DNA of 64,000 nt from Alphaproteobacteria bacterium (lineage in GTDB: Bacteria; Pseudomonadota; Alphaproteobacteria; RF32; CAG-239), in NCBI GenBank assembly GCA_015062285.1, contig SUUY01000002.1, positions 62,001-126,000 on the forward strand, given 5' to 3'. Shown here one piece after another: positions 35,392 through 44,611 of this stretch (its first letter is position 1; each line of letters opens with the position of its first letter). The position numbers were made by a program, and so were the translations under genes. Below the pieces are notes generated by a model. That model did no database searches, was not told the origin of the DNA, and saw only the letters and a list, made by a program, of their open reading frames with translations.

Positions 35392-35892
35392 ATGCAGTCA
35401 TATTTAATAATAGGAAATATATTCTCTTTATTATCGGCATTTTGTATTGCAATATCCGTAATTAAGAAAAATAAGAATGATTTGATATGGTGGCAAATTT
35501 TAGATATAATATTTTGTATTTTATCTAATATTTCTTTGTTTGCTTATGCTGCTTTGACAACAAACTCTATTGCACTAATTCGAAATGTTTGGGCCTATAA
35601 AAATAAACTAACCAAAAATAAGACTTTAATTTTATTTGTTTTATGTATTGTTGCAGGACTATGGGCAAATAATCGCGGAATTATCGGTTTATTCCCCATT
35701 ATTGCTTCAACAACTTATACAATATTTATGTATACAACAAAAAATGAACAACAAATGCGTTGGGCATTGGTTTCTAACTTAATGTTATGGTTTGTTCATG
35801 ATGTTTATGTTCAAGCATATCCTTCTGCTTTGACAGATATGGCTTTAGGCATTTGGACTTTAGTTCAAATATACAAAAACAAGGCATCATAA
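35392..35892 (+). CDS. YgjV-family inner-membrane protein
   Basis: A 166-residue protein with five or six short hydrophobic segments. It matches the YgjV family by length and landmarks: an early LLSAFCIAISV helix, LIWWQILDIIFCILSN, the SIALIRNVWAYK segment, and a MRWALVSNLMLWFVHD region near the C-terminus. The function of the family is unknown. The 170 bases upstream, after the peptidase gene, hold no convincing gene. A weak terminator (35881-35906) follows. Confidence 0.75.
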   Translation: MQSYLIIGNIFSLLSAFCIAISVIKKNKNDLIWWQILDIIFCILSNISLFAYAALTTNSIALIRNVWAYKNKLTKNKTLILFVLCIVAGLWANNRGIIGLFPIIASTTYTIFMYTTKNEQQMRWALVSNLMLWFVHDVYVQAYPSALTDMALGIWTLVQIYKNKAS

Positions 35893-35906
35893 ACGATGCC
35901 TTGTTA
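35881..35906 (+). terminator. Hairpin terminator at the end of the YgjV gene
   Basis: AAGGCATC (35881-35888) pairs with GATGCCTT (35895-35902) and is followed by TGTTA. The hairpin overlaps the stop codon; the T run is weak. Confidence 0.5.
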
Positions 35907-35929
35907 CGTATAACCAATACCCTTAAATT

Positions 35930-36373
35930 TTATTTTGTTTCAGACTTTTTGTTAGCATGATACATTGCTACAAAATCTATCGGATTTAGCATCAATGGTG
36001 GCAATCCGGCATCCATCAAAACACCGCTAATTGCCTGACGAGCATATGGGAACAACATATGAGGGACCTCTATTTTGAGAACGGCATCTACATGTTCCTC
36101 AGGAATATTAAGGCTAACAACGCCACAATAATCCAGCTCAACAATAAAGAATTTTTCCTCTTTAACATCGCCATCAATACGGAAGGATAAGGATACATTA
36201 TATATATTCTCATCAACAACTTCAGAACGGATTTGAGCATCTATTTTAATTTGAGGCTGAATATCAATCTTGGTAAAAATTTGAGGAGCATGAGGTATCT
36301 CTAAGGACAAATCTTTTATATATTGATTCAATATTGTAATTGGAGCCACTTGTTTTTCGTTTTGGTTTTCCAT
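35930..36373 (-). CDS. secB: Protein-export chaperone SecB
   Basis: A 147-residue protein of standard SecB length. Landmarks include ITILNQYIKDLSLEIPHAP at the N-terminus, LDYCGVVSL in the centre and PHMLFPYARQAISGVLMDAGLPPLMLNPIDFVAMY near the C-terminus. The tetramer keeps secretory precursors unfolded and hands them to SecA. An AGGAGATTTTAG site precedes the ATG. It is divergent from the Tim44-like gene, an arrangement typical of alphaproteobacteria. Confidence 0.96.
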   Translation of the reverse strand: MENQNEKQVAPITILNQYIKDLSLEIPHAPQIFTKIDIQPQIKIDAQIRSEVVDENIYNVSLSFRIDGDVKEEKFFIVELDYCGVVSLNIPEEHVDAVLKIEVPHMLFPYARQAISGVLMDAGLPPLMLNPIDFVAMYHANKKSETK

Positions 36374-36503
36374 CTAAAATCTCCTGAAGTTAATCTTTAT
36401 TGTTTCTGTTTTACACTCAAATTTGCAAACGGTCAATAATAACAGTTGATTAACTCAATAAATACGTTATATTTAAAAATATAATAAATAAGGAAAAGAT
36501 ATT

Positions 36504-37172
36504 ATGGCTGCATATTTAGATATTTTAGTTTTGTTAGTTGTCGTTGTGTTGATTTTTTATAGGTTACGAAACATTTTGGGAACCCAACCGATTGAAGAAA
36601 AAAGAATTAAGCTTTCAAAAGAAAATGCTGAGAAGCTTTACAATATATTGAAAAATGAGGCAGACAAAATGCAAACAGCTGTGGCGAGCGAATCTCCCGA
36701 AGAGCTTTTGCCTATGGATGATAATGAACTTAGCGAGACAGACAAAATTCTGCGCCAAATTCCCAATTTTAATAAAAATAAGTTTTTAAGGAGCGCGGAG
36801 CAGGCTTTTCGAATTATCACTACTGCATTTAACAATTCTGATACAGAAACGTTAGAAATGTTGCTCAACAACAAACTGTTCAAAAAGTTTTCTGAAATTA
36901 TTGAAAATAGAAAAGCTGAAAAAATATCCGCTGAAACAGACTTTATCGGTTTTGATAGTGTAGAAATTGTTAAGGCAACAATTAAGGCCGATAAAGTGGC
37001 GCAAATTTCAGTGGAGTTTGTATCCCAACAAGTGAATATATTGCGAGATGCTGAAGGTAATGTTATCAAAGGTGATGAAAATTATATTCAGACAATTACC
37101 GATGTTTGGACTTTTGAAAAAGCAATATCTTCTGTTTCTCCCAATTGGATTTTGGTATCGACTAAAAAATAA
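36504..37172 (+). CDS. Tim44-like domain membrane protein
   Basis: A 222-residue protein with one N-terminal membrane helix (about 5-19, LDILVLLVVVVLIFYRLRNILG), a charged linker and a C-terminal Tim44-like domain (about 85-222: FLRSAEQAFRIITTAFNNSDTETLEMLLN, then the beta-rich DFIGFDSVEIVKATI and a final VWTFEKA...NWILVSTKK). Tim44 is the mitochondrial import-motor anchor; bacterial relatives occur mainly in alphaproteobacteria and are membrane-associated, with a proposed but unproven role in protein translocation. It overlaps mltA by one base. Confidence 0.85.
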   Translation: MAAYLDILVLLVVVVLIFYRLRNILGTQPIEEKRIKLSKENAEKLYNILKNEADKMQTAVASESPEELLPMDDNELSETDKILRQIPNFNKNKFLRSAEQAFRIITTAFNNSDTETLEMLLNNKLFKKFSEIIENRKAEKISAETDFIGFDSVEIVKATIKADKVAQISVEFVSQQVNILRDAEGNVIKGDENYIQTITDVWTFEKAISSVSPNWILVSTKK

Positions 37173-38311
37173 TGCATAAGAACTTTATAAAAATTCTACT
37201 TCTTGCCATAACCTTGGTTTCTTGCGGAAAAAAAGAAACTAAACAAGTTTCTGACCTTGAACTTAAAAAAGTAAGTTTTGAGCAAATTGAAGGTTGGAAT
37301 ACAGATAATCATGAGGAGGCATTTGATGCATTTTTGCAAAGTTGCGAACGTTTAAAAAACAGAAACGGCACCTTTATTGCAAATTCGGAAATAAAAATAC
37401 CAACCACGGATTTTTTAAGTGTATGCAAAAAAGCACATGACATAGAAGCTACACAATTTAAAAATTTTGTTGAAGCCAATTTTGAACCAAACTTGGTGGT
37501 GTATAAAAATAATCACATTGGAAAATTTACATCTTATTACGAGCCTAAAATAAAAGTCTCTTACAAAAAAAATGAAACATTTAAATTTCCTATTCATGCC
37601 AAACCTTTGGATTTGATAGAATTTAATCCTCATGACTTTGATAATAACCTACCGTCAAAACGTTTGGTAGGACGGATTGAAGATCAAAAACTAATACCTT
37701 ATTACACAAGAGATGAAATCTATAAAGGTAAAGGACAAATACCTGTCTTGCTGTGGGCTGATAGTTTTGTTGATGTTTATATTATGCATATTCAGGGACC
37801 GGCCTTGGCTGAATTACCTGACGGATCTCAAATCAGAATATCTTATGCTGATACTAACGGCTTAAAGTTTAGCGGTATCGGTAGTATCTTACTCGATAAT
37901 AATGAGTTAAAAAAAGGTAAAGCCACAATGATTGATATCAAAAATTGGCTACTCAATAATACAGAAAAAGCCTTATCTTATATGAATCAAAACAAAAGAT
38001 ATGTATTTCATCAATTGATTGGAGCTACCGGACCTTTAGGTGCTATGGGTATTCCTTTGACAGCAGGCAGATCATTAGCTATTGATCCGAGATTTATACC
38101 TCTTGGTGCTTTAATGTGGCTTGATACTACAGCGCCTGATGGCAAAAAAATACAAAAGCTGATTAGTGCCCAAGATGTTGGGGGCGCAATTAAAGGTGCT
38201 ATCAGAGGAGATTATTTTTGGGGCAGCGGCGGAGATGAAATTTTGGCTCTTGCCGGAAAAATGAACTCAGAAGGAAGTTATTATATTTTTATACCAAAAT
38301 CAGGAGAATAG
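37172..38311 (+). CDS. mltA: Membrane-bound lytic murein transglycosylase A
   Basis: A 379-residue lipoprotein (signal ends in LVSC, Cys about residue 15). The MltA domain (about 100-270, KFTSYYEPKI and DSFVDVYIMHIQGPA) is followed by the 3D domain (about 285-375) with AGRSLAIDPRFIPLGALMWLD and QDVGGAIKGAIRGDYFWG, which hold the conserved Asp residues including the catalytic one. It cleaves glycan strands of peptidoglycan from the inner face of the outer membrane. It sits between the Tim44-like gene and a small membrane-protein gene in one operon. Confidence 0.93.
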   Translation: MHKNFIKILLLAITLVSCGKKETKQVSDLELKKVSFEQIEGWNTDNHEEAFDAFLQSCERLKNRNGTFIANSEIKIPTTDFLSVCKKAHDIEATQFKNFVEANFEPNLVVYKNNHIGKFTSYYEPKIKVSYKKNETFKFPIHAKPLDLIEFNPHDFDNNLPSKRLVGRIEDQKLIPYYTRDEIYKGKGQIPVLLWADSFVDVYIMHIQGPALAELPDGSQIRISYADTNGLKFSGIGSILLDNNELKKGKATMIDIKNWLLNNTEKALSYMNQNKRYVFHQLIGATGPLGAMGIPLTAGRSLAIDPRFIPLGALMWLDTTAPDGKKIQKLISAQDVGGAIKGAIRGDYFWGSGGDEILALAGKMNSEGSYYIFIPKSGE

Positions 38312-38314
38312 CTT

Positions 38315-38857
38315 ATGGGAAAGAAGATATGCAATCGTGCTGATGAAATGGCATTCAAAGCTCTAAAAAAAGCCCTTGAAGAAGATAAATTGCATCTTTG
38401 TTTGGTTGAGAGCAAAGTTAACCGTCCGACATCTCCGGTATACAATCCCTGGGAAGCTTTATTGCCGATGTTAATTCCCGTGATCTTGGGTTTGATCCTA
38501 ATTATTGCAGTCGGACCTATTTTCGGTTTAGTATTTATGATTGCCGCAATATTTGTTTCTTCTAACATAGTAAAGAAAAAATTAGAAAACAGACTTCTTG
38601 ATCGAACAAAAAAATTCTTTGTTTCTTCATATGCAAATTGTTGCGCATTGTGGGATTTTGGCGGACTGGTTTTGGTAAAATCAGATGATACTAAAAAAGG
38701 ATGCATTGCACCTGATGCTGACTGGAAAGATTTTGTAATCCAAAATTATGCCGATTTGATGATCGAAAAGAAAATTGAAGAAAATATAAACATTGAAACA
38801 GAAAAGACCCCCGAAAATGAAACGCCTAGACAAAGACGTCGCACCCGCAGACAATGA
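38315..38857 (+). CDS. Membrane protein of unknown function
   Basis: A 180-residue protein with AGGAGAATAGCTT before the ATG. It has a polar N-terminus (about 1-45), two close transmembrane helices (about 49-67 and 69-86, LLPMLIPVILGLILIIAV and IFGLVFMIAAIFVSS), a cytoplasmic domain with Cys-Cys-Ala-Leu-Trp, and an Arg-rich C-terminal tail (RQRRRTRRQ). No family is recognised. It lies three bases after mltA and overlaps the Smr gene by 41 bases, so it is part of the same operon. Confidence 0.7.
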   Translation: MGKKICNRADEMAFKALKKALEEDKLHLCLVESKVNRPTSPVYNPWEALLPMLIPVILGLILIIAVGPIFGLVFMIAAIFVSSNIVKKKLENRLLDRTKKFFVSSYANCCALWDFGGLVLVKSDDTKKGCIAPDADWKDFVIQNYADLMIEKKIEENINIETEKTPENETPRQRRRTRRQ

Positions 38858-39362
38858 TCCCGACTGGTTGGAGATTATTAAAAGCGTAAAAAAAATACCG
38901 CAAAGCGAAGAAAAACCAACTGCTCCTTTGATTATTAACGAACCCGAAGATAATATTCACTATTCAGAGGTATATAATGGTGATACCTTACGTCGTTTAG
39001 AAGTTGGTTGTGTTGATAATATTGACCGACGTACTGCAGAAAAATTTAAGAAGGGAAATTTTAAGATTGAGGCTCGCCTTGATTTGCACGGGAAAACCGA
39101 AAAGCAAGCATTTGAAGCCGTTGAAGATTTTGTAAAAAAGTCATATTTGAAAAAACTACGTTGCATATTAATCATTACCGGCAAAGGATTTAACAAAGAA
39201 GATGATCTCTGGTATGAGAAAAAAGGAATATTAAAAGAGGCCGTACCGTCTTGGCTAAACAGAACGGAACTACGCCCTTTGATTTTGAGCTTTAGTTATG
39301 CCAATCAAGAAGATGGTGGTAGTGGAGCCCTTTATGTATTGTTAAGAAGAAAAAGGGCATAA
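38817..39362 (+). CDS. Smr domain protein
   Basis: A 181-residue protein. An unstructured N-terminal part is followed by an Smr domain (about 85-181) with all three landmarks: RLDLHGKTEKQA, ILIITGKG and GGSGALYVLLRR. Smr domains bind or nick nucleic acids; alphaproteobacterial members next to mltA are standard but uncharacterised. ATG 38817 is chosen because downstream frames would truncate the N-terminal extension and an earlier ATG lies deep in the preceding gene; the ribosome site is weak, so coupling by the 41-base overlap is likely. Confidence 0.87.
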   Translation: MKRLDKDVAPADNDPDWLEIIKSVKKIPQSEEKPTAPLIINEPEDNIHYSEVYNGDTLRRLEVGCVDNIDRRTAEKFKKGNFKIEARLDLHGKTEKQAFEAVEDFVKKSYLKKLRCILIITGKGFNKEDDLWYEKKGILKEAVPSWLNRTELRPLILSFSYANQEDGGSGALYVLLRRKRA

Positions 39363-41135
39363 CTATTTCTTAAATTGTGCATTATAAAGAGCTTTATATG
39401 CGCCGTTTTCGAGCTTAAGTAATTTATTATGCGATCCTTGCTCAACTATTTGCCCATCATTTATAACAACAATTTCATCTGCATTTTGAATAGTTGAAAG
39501 ACGGTGAGCAATCACAAACACTGTACGATCTTGCATCAAATTATCTATGGCTTTTTGCACAACCGCCTCAGATTTATTATCAAGAGCCGATGTAGCTTCA
39601 TCAAGAACAACTATCGGAGCATTTTTAATAAAGGCACGAGCAATAGCCAAGCGTTGTCTCTGTCCGCCGGAAAGAAGGCCGCCCCTTTCACCGATATCGG
39701 TATCCAAACCTTTTTCTTGTTCATCAACAAAGTCTTTCAGATATGCCATTTCTAAAGCTTTATTAATTTCTTCTTCTGTTGCATCGGGTTTACCCATAAG
39801 AATATTATCGCGAATTGTCCCGGAAAAAAGGAAGTTGTCCTGGAACACAACAGCAATTTTATCGCGTAAACTTTCGAGGGTAAGGTTACGAATATCTTGT
39901 CCATCGATTGTGATTTTGCCACCGACAACATCATAAAATCTCGGCAACAAACTCACAATTGTTGATTTTCCGCCACCGGAATTTCCTACTAAAGCAACTG
40001 TTGTGCCGGATTTTATTTGTAGGTTTATATTCTTCAGAATCGGTGTATCCGGATTGTAGGCAAAATCGACATTTTCAAAACGAATCTCTTTTTGAATACC
40101 ACCTAATGTAATAGCATTCTTGGAATTACATATTTGAGGCTTTATATCCAAAATATCTGCGATTCTTTCGATAGCTAAAAATGAAACTTGCACAGCACTA
40201 AAGTTTTTGCCTATGTTTTTGATTGGAGTATAAAGCAAAATCAAAGCCGTGATAAATGAAACAAAGTTACCTGATGTTATAGTGCCATTAACAATAAGAT
40301 AGCTGCCAAAACCAATAACAGCACCTATTCCGACAGATGCCACAATATGTAACATCGGCGTCATCCATGCTGTACGCTGAACCATCTTAATTGAAAGCTT
40401 AAATAATTTACCTATTACTTTGGAATAAGCTTTATATGTTTGGTTCTGTAAATTATACGCGGCAATAGTTTTGCTTCCGTGATAGGTCTCATTGTAGTTG
40501 GTTAGAATAGTAGAATTTTCTTGAACTGTTTTATAGATAACACCTTTGAGCATGCGACGTAAGCGAGCCAACGGCATCAATGCGAAGACCAACACCAAAA
40601 TAGCAATTATGGAAAGTTGCCAAGAATTGTATATTAGTACGCAAATAAGTGATAATGATGAAAAAATTCGTGAAACAAACAAACGAATATTATCAATCAA
40701 ACCATTACAAGCAACATCAACATCAGCTGAAAATCGTTGAATAATATGACCTGAATCATTTTTATCATAATATGCCGGCTCTAAGAGAAGAAGTTTTTTA
40801 AACAAGGCTCTTTTAACATCGGTGGTTATTTTACCGCCAACCCAAGCATTAAGGTAGGTTGCACTATAATTAAATGCACCTTGCACTACTGTAAATGCAA
40901 CGATAAGCAACGGAATATAAGCCGGAGATTGGTCTGTTTTATCAACCAGCACTACATCCATATAAGGCTTGAGAGCCAATGCCACAACAGCATCTAATGC
41001 ACCTATCGGTATGCACAGTGCAATCGCAAGAATAGCCCTAAACATATATGGTTTTATAAATGGAAACATAATTTTGTAATGTTGCCAAAATGGTAGTTTA
41101 GGAGACTCTTGTATTTTTTTATCCTTTTTAGCCAT
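39363..41135 (-). CDS. MsbA-like ABC exporter (fused permease and ATPase)
   Basis: A 590-residue type I ABC half-transporter. The N-terminal membrane domain (about 20-320) has six helices; the nucleotide-binding domain has Walker A GNSGGGKST, signature LSGGQRQRLAIARA, Walker B IVVLDEATSALD and a switch His in VIAHRLST. It resembles MsbA-type flippases that move lipid A core or other lipids across the inner membrane. Substrate is inferred from family similarity only. The ATG follows AGGACTTATT. It is eight bases downstream of the DUF1294 gene, so the two are probably co-transcribed. It is convergent with the Smr gene and abuts it. Confidence 0.88.
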   Translation of the reverse strand: MAKKDKKIQESPKLPFWQHYKIMFPFIKPYMFRAILAIALCIPIGALDAVVALALKPYMDVVLVDKTDQSPAYIPLLIVAFTVVQGAFNYSATYLNAWVGGKITTDVKRALFKKLLLLEPAYYDKNDSGHIIQRFSADVDVACNGLIDNIRLFVSRIFSSLSLICVLIYNSWQLSIIAILVLVFALMPLARLRRMLKGVIYKTVQENSTILTNYNETYHGSKTIAAYNLQNQTYKAYSKVIGKLFKLSIKMVQRTAWMTPMLHIVASVGIGAVIGFGSYLIVNGTITSGNFVSFITALILLYTPIKNIGKNFSAVQVSFLAIERIADILDIKPQICNSKNAITLGGIQKEIRFENVDFAYNPDTPILKNINLQIKSGTTVALVGNSGGGKSTIVSLLPRFYDVVGGKITIDGQDIRNLTLESLRDKIAVVFQDNFLFSGTIRDNILMGKPDATEEEINKALEMAYLKDFVDEQEKGLDTDIGERGGLLSGGQRQRLAIARAFIKNAPIVVLDEATSALDNKSEAVVQKAIDNLMQDRTVFVIAHRLSTIQNADEIVVINDGQIVEQGSHNKLLKLENGAYKALYNAQFKK

Positions 41136-41143
41136 AATAAGTC

Positions 41144-41581
41144 CTATATCAAATTTAGAAATTTCAATATTATATAAACAGCAGCAAACTCCATGATTAT
41201 CATGAGTTTGTACATTGATTGGTAGCTTTTTTTAGAGGTTTTATGATGAAAAATCTTTTGTCCTAACAAAGCTCCTATCCACCCGCCCAAAAACTCCAAC
41301 ATGTGTAAATCGTTTTCTCTGACACGCCATTGATGTTTTTGAGCGGCCCTTTTATCAAACCAGTATGCAATAAAAGTGCTGATATTGATACAAATTATAT
41401 GAAATACCAAAAACAATAACATTGTCTTATAGGTAAATATACTGGTACGAAAATGATGAGTTTCTATGTAGTAGGCAGAACCTATAACCATTGCAGAGCT
41501 CAATATATAAAATGCATTACGTCGCAGAGGGTATATAATGGCTGCCAAGCCTAACAATATTGCTGTAAATGTAATTACCAT
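41144..41581 (-). CDS. DUF1294 inner-membrane protein
   Basis: A 145-residue protein with four hydrophobic segments. The C-terminal half carries the DUF1294 signature: YWFDKRAAQKHQWRVREND, then LEFLGGWIGALLGQKIFHHKTSK. The family is widespread and uncharacterised; some members are fused to cold-shock domains, but not this one. It is the first gene of a two-gene unit with the ABC exporter and divergent from the lipoprotein gene at 41731. Confidence 0.85.
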   Translation of the reverse strand: MVITFTAILLGLAAIIYPLRRNAFYILSSAMVIGSAYYIETHHFRTSIFTYKTMLLFLVFHIICINISTFIAYWFDKRAAQKHQWRVRENDLHMLEFLGGWIGALLGQKIFHHKTSKKSYQSMYKLMIIMEFAAVYIILKFLNLI

Positions 41582-41730
41582 CTAAAAAAATTCTTTCATT
41601 ATTTATAAAACGGTTTGAAGTTTATTATAATTTTTTTTAAATTGCAAATGGTGAATAAGTAAAAAATTATAATTTGAATTTATAAAATTGGCTCTATAAT
41701 TGTTATTATTTTTTTTGACGAGGAAACGAT

Positions 41731-42369
41731 ATGAGAAATAAATTTTTAGCGGCCAGCGCTATGTTGATATTAAGTGCATGTGCTCACGGAGAAGATTCAA
41801 CATTGCAAGATATTCTTTTTGAAGATCCATATGATCAAGAATTTATCAAAATAGGGACTCATGAAGAACAGCCGGTTAAAAAAGCTGAACATATTGAATA
41901 TGTTGCAGAAGATCGAAAAGAAACCATTATTTATGAACCGGCAACATATCAACTTCCGACTAGAGAAGAGCGATATGCGAACTATACTCCAACAGCTGAA
42001 ATTTATGCCATTCCGGCCACAAGAGCAACAAACAAAATGCTTGATGAAACCAGAGAATTTTATGAACAAAACGGTGATGTGTTTTTGTTTATTGCATCTT
42101 TGAAAAAAGCCGACCGAAAACTTCCTGACGGAGTATATAAAGCAGAACAGGTAACAAAAAAAATCATTGAAGGGTCTGACACCTTTAAAGTTGTCGGGGA
42201 TAAAGAAGAAGCAGATTATATCTTGGAAACAATTATTGAGAATAACGGAACTCCTGAGGAGCCTATCTTAACTTATCGCATGATTTTAAGCGATATGGAA
42301 AACAACAAAATCAATGAATGGTCTGAAACTGTACGTCGTTTGCAAAATGATGATCGTAGTTGGTGGTAA
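41731..42369 (+). CDS. Lipoprotein resembling LpoB
   Basis: A 212-residue lipoprotein (lipobox ILSAC, Cys about residue 16), with GAGGAAACGAT before the ATG. A polar linker (about 20-90) is followed by an alpha/beta domain: VFLFIASLKKADRKLPDGVYKAEQVTKKIIEGSDTFKVV, DYILETIIE and a closing LTYRMILSDMENNKINEWSE. This order resembles LpoB-type activators of penicillin-binding proteins, in which a short disordered stretch precedes a TolB-N-like fold. The match is by pattern only. It is coupled to the next exported-protein gene by a TAATG overlap. Confidence 0.6.
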   Translation: MRNKFLAASAMLILSACAHGEDSTLQDILFEDPYDQEFIKIGTHEEQPVKKAEHIEYVAEDRKETIIYEPATYQLPTREERYANYTPTAEIYAIPATRATNKMLDETREFYEQNGDVFLFIASLKKADRKLPDGVYKAEQVTKKIIEGSDTFKVVGDKEEADYILETIIENNGTPEEPILTYRMILSDMENNKINEWSETVRRLQNDDRSWW

Positions 42370-43376
42370 TGCGTAAACTATTATTGATAACATATACCTT
42401 ATTAACGTTATCTTTTGTTGCTAAGGCTGAAGAATTTGACGTTAGTAATCACAATATTCAAACTATTTATGCCACTTTGTGCGAGAATATTCGCCCCGAA
42501 GAATCTAAATCTGCGACCAGAGCAAGAGCATCTGATATGGCCTGTTATAAGGCCTTGGAAAATATTTCCGCATTAAGCAATATAAAAGAAAAATATGATG
42601 ATCATGATTTTAAGGTTTTGATATATTCACTCATAGATAATTATTTGGAAGACTTGACAGTTAGAACAATTTCGCAGGATCAATCACAAATATGTATAGA
42701 ACTTACGGGATATTTAAATAAAGACAACATTGAAACGGCAATTCAGGAAATTGCCAGAGATCATGAAGAGAAATATCCTGAAGAATTAATGATTGAAAAA
42801 GAGGCCTTAACACAACCATCTCCCAATAATATGCCTCCCAAACCTGATATTAAAATCAGCAGTAAAATTGCTATGGAACATATTTTTGATGAAACTCCCA
42901 ACGAAGTGAAAAAAAAGCAAATAAATACCGCAACAGATATTCCTAATATTTTTATCGAGCGTACAAATTTTTTCAATAATACCTCGACAAATGCTTTTTA
43001 TGGTGATATGGCCCAAATCATAAGCACAGAAACAACGGCAAACATCACAAGTAGTCTGTCTGATGCGACATATATTATTAGAAGTCGAATTTTGCGAGCT
43101 AAAGTAGAGCCGTTAAATAAAAAGACAAACAGAATGCAGATGGTGGTGGCTGTTGAACTGGAAAATGTAAAACAAAAAACAACTATCAAAGAACACCAAA
43201 ATAGGTTTATTTTGTTTGAAACTGATGAAAATGAACAAAGTGTAGCAACAAATTTATTAAAGAAGCTTTTGCGCAAAGCAATGCAACTGGTTGTATCTAA
43301 ACTTCAGGAAGAAATCTCTGTATCAAATAGCATGATTACACCTCAAGCATCAAAACATAAGCCGTCGGCAAACTAA
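42369..43376 (+). CDS. Exported protein of unknown function, partner of the LpoB-like lipoprotein
   Basis: A 335-residue periplasmic protein. ATG 42369 overlaps the stop of the preceding gene (TAATG), so the longer GTG frame is rejected. The signal peptide is cleaved near SFVAKAEE. Residues about 30-125 have SATRARASDMACYKALENISAL and ICIELTGYLN, a pattern like the ARxxAxxDAxxxA segment of LPP20/FlgT-type proteins. Residues about 200-320 form a second alpha/beta domain similar in layout to the partner lipoprotein (ATYIIRSRILRAK, MQMVVAVELENVK). The family is not known to me; a complex with the lipoprotein is likely from gene coupling. Confidence 0.65.
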   Translation: MRKLLLITYTLLTLSFVAKAEEFDVSNHNIQTIYATLCENIRPEESKSATRARASDMACYKALENISALSNIKEKYDDHDFKVLIYSLIDNYLEDLTVRTISQDQSQICIELTGYLNKDNIETAIQEIARDHEEKYPEELMIEKEALTQPSPNNMPPKPDIKISSKIAMEHIFDETPNEVKKKQINTATDIPNIFIERTNFFNNTSTNAFYGDMAQIISTETTANITSSLSDATYIIRSRILRAKVEPLNKKTNRMQMVVAVELENVKQKTTIKEHQNRFILFETDENEQSVATNLLKKLLRKAMQLVVSKLQEEISVSNSMITPQASKHKPSAN

Positions 43377-43378
43377 AA

Positions 43379-44140
43379 TTATTCAGAACTTATCCAACTA
43401 CCGTATTGTTGAATATTTCTAATGCTTACACTATAATTATATAATCTATCTTTACCGCAAGATATCCAATATGCATCTATTTTTTTATTAATGTCTCTTT
43501 CTTTTTGAGCACATGCTTCTCCATCAAGAGTTGTATATACTACAACTTCAAGTTCTGACAGTCCTCTATCATTATATAACTCGTATTCATAAGCACACAT
43601 TTTGTCAGCTATATTTTCTAATACCAATTTTTGCAAGTCTTTAAATTGAGAGCTACATTCTGTCTCCTTAAATATTGAGATAAAATCAAACAACATTTTA
43701 TCTCTATCATCGTCAATCTCAAACATAGATAGTTTTTCAATGAGAATTGTGCTTCCGGTCATAACAGCGAACTTAGACAATACAGGGTAAAAATCATCTA
43801 TATATTTTTTCAGGTTTTCAAATTTGGGTTTTATCATTATTGCTACTTTATCCAACAACCCTAAGCCTAATAGAATTTCAATATATATACTTTCAAATTC
43901 CGGTGTTAATTCCCCGCCAATTTCCCATATTGTATTAGCAGTTGATTTAGCTGTTTCTTTTTTTCCTTGCATAAACTGAGCAAACATTAGAGTTATAAGC
44001 CCGTAAATATTGCCATTGTATTTTCCTAAGTAATTATATGTTTCTTTCTCTAGCTGAATAATACGGGAAGAGTTGTTAAACTTAGTTTCAAATAATTCAT
44101 TTAGCAAATCACTAAAAATATCTACAGCATCATTTTCCAT
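43379..44140 (-). CDS. Hypothetical soluble protein
   Basis: A 253-residue cytoplasmic protein; ATG 44140 is chosen because TAAGGAGGCAACA directly precedes it, and a longer frame would overlap dtd. The sequence is mostly helical, with a region suggesting helical repeats (YNGNIYGLITLMFAQFMQGKKETAKSTANTIWEIGGELTPEF) and a C-terminal part with TTLDGEACAQKERDINKKIDAYWISCGKDRLYNYSV. No signal peptide. No family is recognised. Last gene of the long minus-strand operon; only ten bases from dtd. Confidence 0.65.
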   Translation of the reverse strand: MENDAVDIFSDLLNELFETKFNNSSRIIQLEKETYNYLGKYNGNIYGLITLMFAQFMQGKKETAKSTANTIWEIGGELTPEFESIYIEILLGLGLLDKVAIMIKPKFENLKKYIDDFYPVLSKFAVMTGSTILIEKLSMFEIDDDRDKMLFDFISIFKETECSSQFKDLQKLVLENIADKMCAYEYELYNDRGLSELEVVVYTTLDGEACAQKERDINKKIDAYWISCGKDRLYNYSVSIRNIQQYGSWISSE

Positions 44141-44150
44141 TGTTGCCTCC

Positions 44151-44588
44151 TTATTTTTGCAGCATGAATGTAGCAGGACCGTCATTTACCAATGATACTT
44201 GCATATCTGCCTGAAATATACCTTTTTTAACCTGTTTCCAATTACTACTTATGTAATCACAAAAATATTCATATAACTCTTTTGCCTCTTGCGGACATGC
44301 AGCATTACTGAATCCGGGACGATTTCCTTGAGAAGTATTGGCTGCCAGAGTAAACTGAGATATGATTAACATTTCACCATTTATATCTTTAATTGACAAA
44401 TTCATTTTTCCGGAATTGTCTTCAAAAATGCGAAGTGCAACCACTTTCTTTGCTAAATATTCGGCCTCTAGTTTTGAATCGCCATGCTCTACGCCCACAA
44501 AAAGCAAAATCCCTTTGCCTATTGATGATATCTCTTTTTGAGCGACCTTTACATCTGCTTGTATAACTCTTTGAACTAATATTTTCAT
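44151..44588 (-). CDS. dtd: D-aminoacyl-tRNA deacylase
   Basis: A 145-residue enzyme, the family's usual length. It begins [11 protein letters not shown] 44588 is preferred over GTG 44594 because AGAGGTGAAT precedes it. Both catalytic signatures are present: SQFTLAA and the cross-subunit NDGPAT near the C-terminus. It removes D-amino acids and glycine wrongly attached to tRNA. It follows the SpmAB gene in the argS operon, a sensible partner for an aminoacyl-tRNA synthetase. Confidence 0.95.
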   Translation of the reverse strand: MKILVQRVIQADVKVAQKEISSIGKGILLFVGVEHGDSKLEAEYLAKKVVALRIFEDNSGKMNLSIKDINGEMLIISQFTLAANTSQGNRPGFSNAACPQEAKELYEYFCDYISSNWKQVKKGIFQADMQVSLVNDGPATFMLQK

Positions 44589-44611
44589 ATTCACCTCTAT
44601 ATTCTACACTA

